From assembly GCA_017479935.1 (NCBI GenBank), contig JAFVBO010000090.1, positions 20,331 to 84,330 on the forward strand: a DNA stretch of 64,000 nucleotides. The letters are read 5' to 3'. Source of the stretch: Lachnospiraceae bacterium (GTDB lineage Bacteria > Bacillota > Clostridia > Lachnospirales > Lachnospiraceae). Below, piece after piece: positions 10,601 to 18,059 of the stretch. A program made the translations under genes and the position numbers. The notes below the pieces were generated by a model. It had not been told where the DNA came from. It saw only the letters and a program-made list of their open reading frames with translations, and did no database searches. Every line of letters starts with the position of its first letter. Position 1 is the stretch's first letter.

Positions 10601-10741
10601 GCGGTTGCCAATGCAGCAGCTACCGGTCTGCAGGTGATGACCGATCTGGTCAACAAGGTTAACCTGATCGGCGGCGGATGCCTTGCCCTTATCTGGCTGA
10701 TCGTTCTGATCCGCTGGGCTATGAAGAAGAAAGCGGCTTAA
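7655..10741 (+). CDS. Membrane-anchored, domain-permuted GH3 beta-glycosidase
   Basis: 1028 residues. Two hydrophobic helices lie near residues 32-85 and one near 1000-1020. The GH3 C-terminal domain comes first (about 105-450, ending in the YPFGYGLSFTTFEQ motif), followed by a fibronectin-III-like domain (about 455-575). The GH3 N-terminal TIM barrel follows (about 650-960), with DCDGPAGL near 718, KHFAVNDQE near 819 and VETDYNGS, whose Asp904 matches the GH3 nucleophile. This reversed order is known from some rumen and clostridial beta-glucosidases. The acid/base is not identified with certainty. Membrane segments at both ends suggest a surface-bound enzyme trimming oligosaccharides; the substrate is not predictable. 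Its codon use is rich in GTT/GCT/TCC compared with its neighbours, consistent with high expression (inference). Confidence 0.9.
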   Translation: MLQAIINLLIPILQPMGVSEADITSYVNMCGTQVKALVIATIVMLVLLIAAHWLGKKGSRHVIRWTAVLAWLASILIIANTVIMGPLKDIASSLFAPKVELNEETVLGSKEIITRIGEEGMVLLKNEDALLPLSGDVKNINVFGWDSTNPLFGGTGSGSSDGSSAVGILQSLKDAGYATNETLTKMYTDYRADRPEIGMSSQDWTLPEPTMDYYTDAILSEAKSFSDVAMIVIGRSGGEGADLPKDMSAVIKGEYDLRSNAVRASRNNYNYTAATYTNNSKEYDDFEAGEHYLELSVTEERLVDLVCQNFEKVIVVINANNAMELGWVDNYAQIKAVLYAPGTGATGMTALGEILNGSVNPSAKTVDTFVKDLTATPTFNNFGFFPYTDSATRELRTAIASADPQYEGTISFVNYTDGIYVGYKFYETAADEGFINYDEHVQYPFGYGLSFTTFEQKITAFEKTDSAVKVEVTVKNTGSVAGMSVVELYVTPPYTNGGIEKASVNLVDFAKTAKLEAGAEEVVTFEIPLEDMASYDSECIKTANGGYILEAGDYVMSIRSDSHTVLDNQSFNVAADIDYSTTGRSSDKRVANNVFEDYSKGPEGIVYLSRKDKFANYAEATAAPAEALATMDADTLAYISANSSAHYLENLSQDPNAVMPTLGANNGLKLADLAGAAYDDARWDTLLDQMSAEDMVSLINVGGWQTVAVDSVGKMATSDCDGPAGLSNFITKNYGTAFPSEVLMAQTWSKDVAYELGLAMGTEYAEANNYGWYGPAMNTHRSAFAGRNFEYYSEDGVLAGKFAAIQVQGAAEKGVYAYIKHFAVNDQETSRCAFLMTHLTEQALREIYLKPFEIVVKEFDFNGNPLAVMSAFNFIGKKACCENPDLLITVLREEWGFIGMVETDYNGSYGYMDTESCIRNGGDLMLGFGMAATNQVDTTSATSVQAMRDACKNIMYTIANSGFYTTTAYAKAKMAEEEAAEAAVANAAATGLQVMTDLVNKVNLIGGGCLALIWLIVLIRWAMKKKAA

Positions 10742-10787
10742 GTCTTAGGGCAAGAGACCACGATCTTTTTCGGAACAAGTAAATGAC

Positions 10788-10836
10788 ACCCGGGCCGGAG
10801 GGAACCAAAAGGTTCCTCCCGGCCCGGGTTTGTTTT
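10788..10836 (+). terminator. Rho-independent terminator after the GH3 gene
   Basis: A 19-bp stem (ACCCGGGCCGGAGGGAACC and its complement) with an AAAA loop, followed by TGTTTT. Confidence 0.9.
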
Positions 10837-11001
10837 ATGAAAGCGGCGCGAGAGTTGCGAAGCAACGAAGCGACGCGGCCTCTTTCATGGGTAGCGCATA
10901 GCGCCGCGTTGGTGGTCTTCTATCCAGGTAGGTTATGGTCTTCTATCCAGGTGGGTTGTGGTTTTCACGCGGGGAGGTTTCCCGTCTGCTGTAGGAACTG
11001 C

Positions 11002-11163
11002 GGGGAGTATCACTAATGGCCAGGCAGCATCTGACAGCCGTCGGACGCCATCTCACGCCCCGTCCTGATGACGGGGCGTGAAAGACGTCCTGAAAACGCC
11101 GTATGGGAAATACGGCGTTTTCCCGGCTGTACAGCGCTTCCTGGCCACAAGTGATACTAATCC
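11002..11163. other. Multi-stem structured region, possible ncRNA
   Basis: Nested inverted repeats: an outer arm at 11002-11023 (GAGTATCACTAATGGCCAGG) pairs imperfectly with 11140-11163; ACAGCCG (11034-11040) pairs with CGGCTGT (11124-11130). Inside are two perfect hairpins: 11054-11064 with 11070-11080 (CACGCCCCGTC) and 11092-11104 with 11110-11122 (GAAAACGCCGTAT). The result is a closed junction with two arms. No ORF with a ribosome site runs through it. It matches no RNA class recognised here. Confidence 0.55.
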
Positions 11164-11286
11164 CTGGTTCCCATCAGCATCCGGGAAATCCTCCCCGCCT
11201 GCAAACCACTTAAGTCACGGGGTAACCCTTCACGGGTGTAATAGCAATGGGGCGGCAGATTCTGTTAAAAAAATATCAAAAAGCGC

Positions 11287-11315
11287 TTGACAAAGAAATA
11301 ACAATGTGGTAAGTT
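11287..11315 (+). promoter_or_regulatory. Possible SigmaA promoter of a short transcription unit
   Basis: A perfect TTGACA (11287-11292), a 17-bp spacer and a weak -10 TAAGTT (11310-11315). It is followed within 40 bp by the first of two strong ribosome binding sites and, at 11500, by a terminator. Confidence 0.45.
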
Positions 11316-11358
11316 ATAGACACACCAGAAAGGAAACGAGAACAAGGAGGATAGTCCA

Positions 11359-11367
11359 ATGTACTAG
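11359..11367 (+). other. Minimal ORF (ATG TAC TAG) behind a strong RBS
   Basis: AAGGAGG (11344-11350) lies 8 nt before ATG-TAC-TAG. Such a start-stop unit may be a translated leader, or the remains of a gene cut by a stop codon. Nothing in the following 90 nt continues the frame. Confidence 0.35.
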
Positions 11368-11474
11368 GTAGCGCTCCATCGTCTTTCAAACGGTATAGAA
11401 TTCCTGCGGCAGGTGACAGGAGCCTTTAAAAGACGGGGAAAGGAAAAACGATAAAAAGAAAAGGAGGTTATACA

Positions 11475-11501
11475 GTGAAACTTCTAAATATTCACAGGTA
11501 G
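11475..11501 (+). CDS. Eight-residue ORF (VKLLNIHR) with strong RBS
   Basis: AAAAGGAGG (11459-11467) lies 7 nt before GTG 11475. The frame encodes eight residues and ends at TAG 11499-11501, overlapping the base of the terminator stem. Translation to the stop would place the ribosome over that stem, so an attenuation-like role is conceivable. A degenerate gene remnant is equally possible. Confidence 0.3.
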   Translation: MKLLNIHR

Positions 11502-11543
11502 GGCTGTCTGATGACGAGAAAGTCGGACAGCCCTCTTTGTTTA
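11500..11543 (+). terminator. Rho-independent terminator of the short unit
   Basis: An 11-bp stem AGGGCTGTCTG/CGGACAGCCCT with a 13-nt loop, followed by CTTTGTTT. Confidence 0.85.
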
Positions 11544-11661
11544 CAATCAGGCTTGTTATTTGTGCGGGCTTTCTCACATACATGGGGAGGTTTTTTTTAT
11601 TGTGCATCTTTCTGAAACGTGGTAAACTAAGACCAAGACTCATGTGTCAGGAGAACCCGTT

Positions 11662-11898
11662 ATGATTCTGGAAAGTGTTTTTTTAAGTAATCCTGTACTG
11701 CTGATCGCGGGCGGGATTTCGCTGTTTCTTGCCCGATATTCCAAGGCACCCAATTCCAAGGGGTCGTTTATTCCGTTTCTTTCCGGCGCGATCTGGCTTG
11801 TCTGCGTAGCCGTTGCCCTTTTATACGGGGCGTCGGTGCATGAGCTGTGCGCCGCGCTGCTTTTGTATCTGTTTGTGAATCAGGAGGCGGCGCTATGA
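11662..11898 (+). CDS. Small membrane protein heading the MBOAT operon
   Basis: 78 residues from ATG 11662, with CAGGAG 8 nt upstream; a GTG at 11644 is also in frame but lacks an RBS. Two hydrophobic helices (about 7-25 and 38-68) are separated by the polar loop RYSKAPNSKGS. Its stop overlaps the MBOAT start (ATGA at 11895-11898), so translation is coupled. Similar two-helix proteins occur next to MBOAT O-acyltransferases of the AlgI/DltB type in Firmicutes. A role as a membrane partner is inferred from position only. Confidence 0.7.
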   Translation: MILESVFLSNPVLLIAGGISLFLARYSKAPNSKGSFIPFLSGAIWLVCVAVALLYGASVHELCAALLLYLFVNQEAAL

Positions 11899-13361
11899 AT
11901 TTTAATTCTCTGGCTTTTCTGATTTTCCTTCCCGTCGTGTTATGCGGATACTGGATTCTGCCGTTTCGCTTTCGCTGGGTGCTGCTTCTGGCTGCGTCCT
12001 GCTATTTTTACATGTACTGGAACCCGAAGCTGATCGTTCTGATTTTCACGACCACGCTGGTTTCCTGGCTCTGCGCGCTGGCGGTTGAGCGGTGGCCGAA
12101 GTGGAAGAAACCCTTCCTCATCATCACTCTGGTGATCTGCTTAGGCATACTGGCCTACTTTAAGTACGCCAATTTCTTCCTGGAAAACCTGTATCAGATG
12201 CTGGCGGCCTTCGGCTTTACGGGGGAGAGGCCCATCCTGAACGTGCTGCTCCCCGTGGGCATTTCGTTCTACACTTTCCAGACGCTGTCCTACGTGATTG
12301 ACGTGTATCGGGGCGATTTTCCGGCGGAAAAACATTTTGGCTATTACGCGCTGTTTGTCTCTTACTTCCCGCAGCTGGTGGCCGGCCCGATCGAAAACCC
12401 CGGAACGCTCCTGCCCCAGCTTCGGACGGAGCAGCACCGGAATCCGGAAGATCTGCGCGCGGGACTGCGGCTCTTAATCTGCGGGTTCTTCCGCAAGTGC
12501 GCGATCGCGGATTTCCTGGGAATTTATGTGACCCGCATCTTTGACCAGGCGGAAAACGCCTCCGCGCTGGCAGTCTTCATCGGCGGCGCGCTGTTCTGCT
12601 TTCAGATGTACTGCGATTTCGCCGGCTATTCCGAGATAGCGGCCGGCTCCGCGCGCCTGATGGGAATTCGCCTGACCAAGAACTTCAATCAGCCCTATCT
12701 GTCCCAGAGCTACGGCGAATTCTTCCGCCGCTGGCACATCAGCTTAAACCGCTGGTTTACCAGCTATGTATACATTCCCTTAGGCGGAAACCGGAAGGGG
12801 ATTGTCCGCAAAATACTCAACACCCTGATCGTATTCGGCCTCTGCGGCCTGTGGCACGGGGCCAGGTGGACCTACGTCTTGTGGGGCCTCTACGCTGCGG
12901 TTTTTGTGTGCCTGGAGAGCCTTTTAGTGGGGCCTGCCGGGAAGGCCGTATCAGCCCTCCATATCGATCTGGAGAGTCCGACGGTGATCCTTTTGCGGCG
13001 CTGCTACATGTTCTGCATCTTTGTCCCCGCGGCCATCCTGTTCCGCGCGGACACGGTCGGTCAGGCGGGCCTGATGATCCAGCAGCTTTTCACCGGCTGG
13101 GGAGCGGGGACGGCTGCTTTTGCCGAGGCCATTTCCCTGGCAGGAATTGACTTTGCCGGCCTCATCCGTCTGCTTTTGACGCTGGCCTTCCTGCCGATCC
13201 TGGCGAAATGGGGCCAGTACGATCTGCCGCCCGCCAAGAACAACCGCGAGGCCGCTTCCCGGGCCGCCTCCGCCGCCGTGGCCATCATCCTGATCGCCCT
13301 CGCATGGCTGTCGCTCCTCGCCACGGAGGATGCGTCGGCTTTTGCTTATTTCCAGTTCTGA
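11895..13361 (+). CDS. MBOAT family O-acyltransferase (AlgI/DltB-like)
   Basis: A 488-residue polytopic membrane protein with about ten helices. Family signatures include GISFYTFQTLSYVIDVYRG near 120-140, FPQLVAGPI near 160 and RRWHISLNRWFTSYVYIPLGG near 280-300. GLWHGARWTYVLWG near 325-340 carries the conserved catalytic histidine. These enzymes move an acyl group across the membrane and onto extracellular polysaccharide or teichoic acid, working with an SGNH/DltD-like partner. Two SGNH-like proteins follow directly. The frame extends upstream, but ATG 11895, behind GGAGG, is the coupled start. Confidence 0.93.
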   Translation: MNFNSLAFLIFLPVVLCGYWILPFRFRWVLLLAASCYFYMYWNPKLIVLIFTTTLVSWLCALAVERWPKWKKPFLIITLVICLGILAYFKYANFFLENLYQMLAAFGFTGERPILNVLLPVGISFYTFQTLSYVIDVYRGDFPAEKHFGYYALFVSYFPQLVAGPIENPGTLLPQLRTEQHRNPEDLRAGLRLLICGFFRKCAIADFLGIYVTRIFDQAENASALAVFIGGALFCFQMYCDFAGYSEIAAGSARLMGIRLTKNFNQPYLSQSYGEFFRRWHISLNRWFTSYVYIPLGGNRKGIVRKILNTLIVFGLCGLWHGARWTYVLWGLYAAVFVCLESLLVGPAGKAVSALHIDLESPTVILLRRCYMFCIFVPAAILFRADTVGQAGLMIQQLFTGWGAGTAAFAEAISLAGIDFAGLIRLLLTLAFLPILAKWGQYDLPPAKNNREAASRAASAAVAIILIALAWLSLLATEDASAFAYFQF

Positions 13362-13377
13362 GGAAAGTGGTAAGAGG

Positions 13378-15198
13378 ATGATTATTTTCATTTTATTCTG
13401 CGCCCTCCTCCTCTCCGCCTGCACCGCCCAGAGCCCCCCGCAGCCGGACCCTGCCCCTCTTCTGGTGAGCATTACCGAGGTGGAAGGCTGCCAGGTGCAA
13501 AATAACGGGCTGCGCGTTTCCCCCGGGGAGGATGCCGTGTTTCGCCTGAAAATGGACCCCGACTTTTCCGTTTCAGGCGTGGACTATGACGGCGAGTGGG
13601 AGCTTGCCGGGGAAGGAAACGAAAAAACTCTGACCCTGCAAAATATCCGCGTGCCCGCACGCGTAACCCTGACGCTGACCAATCGCTTCACCTACCTGTG
13701 CTACCGGGCAAACGGCGGGGAAGGGAACGGGGAATATGGGGAAGAAGTCATAAAGTCCTGCGATCTGACGAATCATATTCGCCCGAACACGGCCCGGGCC
13801 TCCGAGCTGTTTACACGGCCCGGGTATTCGCTCACGTCCTGGAATACGGAAGCGGACGGAAGCGGGGAGCGGGTGGGCTTAGGAAGCCGCGTGACGACAG
13901 AGGGCTGGAAAACGGTCCTGTATGCGCAGTGGGAGAAGTGGAGCGCGGAGGAAAACTTCCGCTTTGAAATCCGGGAAGAGAAAAATTCCAAAGCGGCCAT
14001 CCGCCGGGGCGGGCCGGAAATCATCCACATCGCGGTCATCACCGGGTACACGGGAGAAGAAGACCGGGTGGTTGTTCCGGCCGAGCTTTCCGGCTGTCCT
14101 GTGAAGGAAATCGCCCGGGACGCCTTTGCCGGCTGCCCGGCCCAGGCCATTGTCCTGCCGCTCTCGTTAAGGAAGCTGGAGGAAGGCGCCTTCCGGGGCG
14201 CAAAGCTTACCGAGCTGACGATGTACGACAACCTGGCGGATTTTTCCGACCAAAGCTTTGCGGGCTGTGAGGACTTAAGAACATTGTATATAAACGCCCA
14301 GGAAGCACCGTACGGGGCCATCTATCACCGCGAGAATTGCTACGCGGACAAGGCGGACCTTCTGATTATGGCAAAGGGCAGTAAAAAGTTGGTCTTTTAC
14401 GGCGGGTGCTCCGCCTGGTTTAACTTAAGCCCCGATGTGATGCGGGACGACCCGCTGTATCGCGCGTACGCGGTGATCGATATGGGCTTAAACGGCACGG
14501 TCAACGGCGTCATTCAGATGGACATCCTGTCGGCGTATCTGGAGGAGGGGGACATCCTCTTTCACACGCCGGAGCTTTCCAGCCGCTTTCAGATGATGTC
14601 GGACACCCGCATGGGGAAGGACGATGCCAGGCTCTGGTGCGGGCTGGACGCCAATTACGACCTGTTATCCCAGGCCGATCTGACAAATGTGACGGGGCTG
14701 TTTGACAGCTTCTGCTATTACCTGTCCTTAAAGGACCGGACGGCTTCCTATACCGATGTCTACGAGGATGACAAAGGCCGGCGCTTCTTTGGCCCGATGG
14801 GAACCATCCCTTTCTGGCACGCCGTGGCGGAGGGCATTCCGCTGGGCGATGAAGTGTCTCTGGACCCGGAGGCGCTGACGCCCGAAAAGACGGCGCTACT
14901 TCGCGAGAGCCATCGCCTCTTAAAGGAGAAGGGCGTAGACGTGTATCTGTCCTACGCCTGCCTGAATGTGGACGCGCTATCGCCGGAGGAAATTGCCCTC
15001 ATCCCGGAGATGGATGAGCGCTACCACAAGGTTCTGGGAGAGGAAGGAAACGCCCGCGTCATCTCCCATTTGTCCGATTTTCTCTATCACGAAGAGGATT
15101 TTTACGATACCAACTATCATTTGTTGTCCCCCCAGGCCGATGAAAACACGCGGATCTGGCTGAGGGATCTGCACACCGCGCTGGAGGATCTGCCATGA
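13378..15198 (+). CDS. Lipoprotein: InlB-type repeat, leucine-rich repeats and an SGNH/AlgX-like C-terminal region
   Basis: 606 residues from ATG 13378; the frame is open to 13330, but the lipoprotein signal MIIFILFCALLLSAC starts here. After Cys15 there is a beta-rich N-terminal region, then an InlB/Listeria-Bacteroides repeat (about 105-185: YRANGG...GYSLTSWNTEADGSG...TVLYAQW). BspA-type leucine-rich repeats follow (about 225-300: IARDAFAGCPAQAIVLPLSL, LEEGAFRGAKLTELTM). The C-terminal 290 residues resemble the DltD/AlgX-like region of the next gene, including the ending DTNYHLLSPQADENTRI, with the D-x-x-H pattern of SGNH hydrolases. It is probably an extracellular acceptor-binding or acetyl-transferring partner of the MBOAT protein (inference). 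Confidence 0.75.
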   Translation: MIIFILFCALLLSACTAQSPPQPDPAPLLVSITEVEGCQVQNNGLRVSPGEDAVFRLKMDPDFSVSGVDYDGEWELAGEGNEKTLTLQNIRVPARVTLTLTNRFTYLCYRANGGEGNGEYGEEVIKSCDLTNHIRPNTARASELFTRPGYSLTSWNTEADGSGERVGLGSRVTTEGWKTVLYAQWEKWSAEENFRFEIREEKNSKAAIRRGGPEIIHIAVITGYTGEEDRVVVPAELSGCPVKEIARDAFAGCPAQAIVLPLSLRKLEEGAFRGAKLTELTMYDNLADFSDQSFAGCEDLRTLYINAQEAPYGAIYHRENCYADKADLLIMAKGSKKLVFYGGCSAWFNLSPDVMRDDPLYRAYAVIDMGLNGTVNGVIQMDILSAYLEEGDILFHTPELSSRFQMMSDTRMGKDDARLWCGLDANYDLLSQADLTNVTGLFDSFCYYLSLKDRTASYTDVYEDDKGRRFFGPMGTIPFWHAVAEGIPLGDEVSLDPEALTPEKTALLRESHRLLKEKGVDVYLSYACLNVDALSPEEIALIPEMDERYHKVLGEEGNARVISHLSDFLYHEEDFYDTNYHLLSPQADENTRIWLRDLHTALEDLP

Positions 15199-16694
15199 CG
15201 CAAAGCGAGGAAAAAAATAGAACGATCAAAAAGCAGGCGGCTTTTTTCCTGGTGTTTTTCCTGATCCTGCCCGCCATTTTGATCGCGGCGGAGAAAAGCC
15301 TCCCCGTATGCTATGGGCAAAGTTACTATGCCGAATTAGGAGAGCTGAACAAAAAGCTGCACGAGGAAGGGGAAACGCCCAAGATTGTGGTGATCGGCGG
15401 AAGCAGTGTGGCCTTTGGCTTAGATCCCGCCCTGATGGAGGAAATCCTTCTGGAGAAGGGATATTCCTACCGCGTTTGCCCCTTCGGCCTGTACGCGGCC
15501 ATCGGAACCTCGGTGATGCTGGACTTATCCGCCGATGCCCTGAAAGAGGGCGACAAGGTGATCCTGGCGATGGAGCCGACCGCGGAGACGCTGTCGACCT
15601 ATTTCGGCGCGCTTTCCTACTGGAAATGCTGCGAAGAAAACGCGGAGCTTCTGCCGCCCGTGTCCTACCAAAAAAAGACGGCGCTTCTTGGCACCTATGT
15701 GACTTACCTGCAGGAGCGCGCGGGAATTCAAAGAAGCGGCATCCTTCCGGTGTCAAACGATGTGTATGCAAAGAGCTCCTTTGACGAAAGCGGATTTTTA
15801 TCCTATGATCGCCCCGGCAACGTCATGCGCTTAGGGTTTGACCCGACGGCGATGATCGATCTGGCCGCCATCACGGTGGACGCGGAATTTGCCGCCCAGG
15901 TGCAGGAATACATCCGGTCGGCCAGGGAAAAGGGGGCCGATGTCTATCTGAGTTTTGCGCCGATGAACCGCTCCGCCATCAAGGACCTGGACCCGCAGGT
16001 GATGCTAGGCTTTTTTGAGCGGATGCGGGAAGCCTTCCCCTGCCCGGTGATCAGCAACCCCAACTTGTACGTGCTGGATTCCGGGTGGTTCTACGACAAC
16101 AATTTCCATCTGAACAGCGCCGGGGCCACCGTGCGGACCGTGCTGCTCACGGAGGATCTGCTGGCAGAGCTCGGGTGCTATACGGCGGTGGAGGCGGAGC
16201 TTCCGGAGATGCCGCCCTCGGCGTACGAAAGTCTTGGCGGAAAGACGGCCTATGCGGGAGTGGAAGGCCAGGAAGAGTTCTTTGTCACAGAGCCGATGGT
16301 CGATGAGGCAGGCGCCATGATAGCGGTGCGCCTGGTGGGCCTGTCGGATACCGCGAAGGAACAGTCGGCGTTGGTGCTCCCGGAGGAGGTGGGTGGCCTG
16401 CCACTTATAGAAATCGCCCCCGGCGCGTTTGACGGTGCCGGTCGCCTGTTAGAGCTCACCATCCCGGAGAGTGTCCTGGCGCTTCCGGACCGCGCCTTTG
16501 CCGGCACGCCGGCGTTGGAACGCCTTGTCTTACGGCACAAAAAGACGCCCTGCCAGATCACGGACAAAACCTTTGAAGGGGCCGGGCCGGTGCGCGTGTA
16601 TGTGCCGGATGAGATGTACGCGCTTTACCGGGACGGTGCCGGCTGCGCCACCAATCCCTGGGAAAGAGAGCTGGACCGGGTGTACCGGTACTAA
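15195..16694 (+). CDS. Membrane-anchored SGNH/DltD-like protein with C-terminal leucine-rich repeats
   Basis: 499 residues, overlapping the previous stop by 4 nt. One N-terminal helix (about 14-33) is followed by an SGNH-like domain. VVIGGSSVAFGLDP near 66-79 supplies the putative nucleophile serine, and WFYDNNFHLNSAGA near 298-311 has the Asp/His block. A BspA-like leucine-rich segment ends the protein (about 395-470: LPLIEIAPGAFDGAGRLLELTIP, LPDRAFAGTPALERLVL). The pairing of MBOAT with an extracellular SGNH protein matches known two-part O-acetylation machines. The repeats suggest attachment to the surface or a partner protein. The substrate is unknown. Confidence 0.8.
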   Translation: MTQSEEKNRTIKKQAAFFLVFFLILPAILIAAEKSLPVCYGQSYYAELGELNKKLHEEGETPKIVVIGGSSVAFGLDPALMEEILLEKGYSYRVCPFGLYAAIGTSVMLDLSADALKEGDKVILAMEPTAETLSTYFGALSYWKCCEENAELLPPVSYQKKTALLGTYVTYLQERAGIQRSGILPVSNDVYAKSSFDESGFLSYDRPGNVMRLGFDPTAMIDLAAITVDAEFAAQVQEYIRSAREKGADVYLSFAPMNRSAIKDLDPQVMLGFFERMREAFPCPVISNPNLYVLDSGWFYDNNFHLNSAGATVRTVLLTEDLLAELGCYTAVEAELPEMPPSAYESLGGKTAYAGVEGQEEFFVTEPMVDEAGAMIAVRLVGLSDTAKEQSALVLPEEVGGLPLIEIAPGAFDGAGRLLELTIPESVLALPDRAFAGTPALERLVLRHKKTPCQITDKTFEGAGPVRVYVPDEMYALYRDGAGCATNPWERELDRVYRY

Positions 16695-16958
16695 AGAGTT
16701 TGGGAAGAGCAGGTGCGCGGCTGCATCCAATGCAAAAATGCGCTGTTTCGCATCCTCGCTTTGCTTTTGCAAAAAAACTATCAGAAAACAGGAACCTATG
16801 GTAAGATAAAAGAGATCATCGCCAGGAGCCCTGAAAAAGGGCGGACGTTGACAAGTATCAGCCGAATACATGACAGACGCAGCGGGAAGGGGCAAAAAGC
16901 CGCCTCTTTAAATCGCCGCGACGCTACACAAAAAAACAACGGCTGCGGGAGGATTTAC

Positions 16959-17999
16959 ATGGAAAACGAGATCACAACACCAAACACAAACACGGAATCT
17001 GCGCCTAAGAAGCGGATGCTTTCCGGCATTCAGCCCAGCGGAGACCTTCATTTAGGAAATTACCTGGGAGCCATCAAAAACTGGGCGGACCGGGTGAACG
17101 ATTATGAATGCTATTACTTTATGGCAGACCTGCACACCATCACCGTGCGCCAGGATCCGGCCACGCTGCGCAAGCGCTCCTTAAATCAGCTGGCCCAGTA
17201 CATCGCCTGCGGCTTAGATCCGGAGAAAAACGTCCTGTTCTTACAGTCCCACGTGCCGGCGCACGCGCAGCTGGCCTGGGTGTTAAACTGCTACACCATG
17301 TTCGGGGAGCTGTCCCGCATGACGCAGTTCAAGGACAAATCGGCCAAGCATAAGGACAACATCAACGCCGGCCTCTTCACCTACCCGGTTCTGATGGCGG
17401 CGGACATTCTGCTGTATCAGGCGGATTACGTGCCGGTGGGTGAGGATCAGAAGCAGCACGTGGAGATCACCCGCGATATTGCGCAGCGCTTTAACTCCAT
17501 TTACGGCGATGTGTTCAAGGTGCCGGAAGCGTTCATTCCGAAGGCCGGCGCCCGTGTGTACGGCCTGACCACCCCGGGAGATAAGATGTCCAAATCCATC
17601 CCGGAGGGCTGCGTTTTCATCATGGACAGCCCGGACGAGATCGCCCGCAAGTTCAAACGCGCCGTGACGGACTCCGATACCGAGCACTGCGTGCGCTTTG
17701 ACCGAGAAAACAAGCCCGGCGTGGCCAACCTGATGAACATCTACTCCGCCATCACCGGCGAGAGCTTTGAAGAGATCGAGCGCGAGTTTGACGGCATGGG
17801 CTACGGCGCCTTCAAGCCCAAGGTGGGGGAGGCAGTGATCGAGCATCTGCGCCCGATTCGTGAGGAGGCGGAGCGCCTGATGGCGGACAAGGCCTACTTA
17901 AACGAGGTCTACAAAAACGGCGCGGAGCGGGCTTCCTACATCGCGAATAAGACGCTGCGGAAGGTTTACAAGAAGGTGGGCTTCTACCAGCTGCCGTAG
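16959..17999 (+). CDS. trpS: Tryptophan--tRNA ligase
   Basis: 346-residue class Ic aminoacyl-tRNA synthetase that charges tRNA-Trp in the cytoplasm. SGIQPSGDLHLGNYLGAI carries the HIGH-like HLGN near residue 30, MADLHTIT follows, and KMSKS sits near residue 209. Usual bacterial length is 330-345. ATG 16959 lies behind GGGAGGA; the frame is open to 16713, but the earlier residues are not TrpRS-like. The upstream 260 bp hold no recognisable T-box (no AGGGTGG-type antiterminator). Confidence 0.95.
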   Translation: MENEITTPNTNTESAPKKRMLSGIQPSGDLHLGNYLGAIKNWADRVNDYECYYFMADLHTITVRQDPATLRKRSLNQLAQYIACGLDPEKNVLFLQSHVPAHAQLAWVLNCYTMFGELSRMTQFKDKSAKHKDNINAGLFTYPVLMAADILLYQADYVPVGEDQKQHVEITRDIAQRFNSIYGDVFKVPEAFIPKAGARVYGLTTPGDKMSKSIPEGCVFIMDSPDEIARKFKRAVTDSDTEHCVRFDRENKPGVANLMNIYSAITGESFEEIEREFDGMGYGAFKPKVGEAVIEHLRPIREEAERLMADKAYLNEVYKNGAERASYIANKTLRKVYKKVGFYQLP

Positions 18000-18059
18000 C
18001 CTTAGCTGGCAGGAAAGACACTATCGTATTCTTTCCGCGCAAGTAAGGAGGGCTCATAC

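Noticed and set aside
16695..16958. T-box leader before trpS
   Set aside because: No AGGGTGG-type T-box sequence and no terminator/antiterminator pair could be found in this 264-bp stretch.
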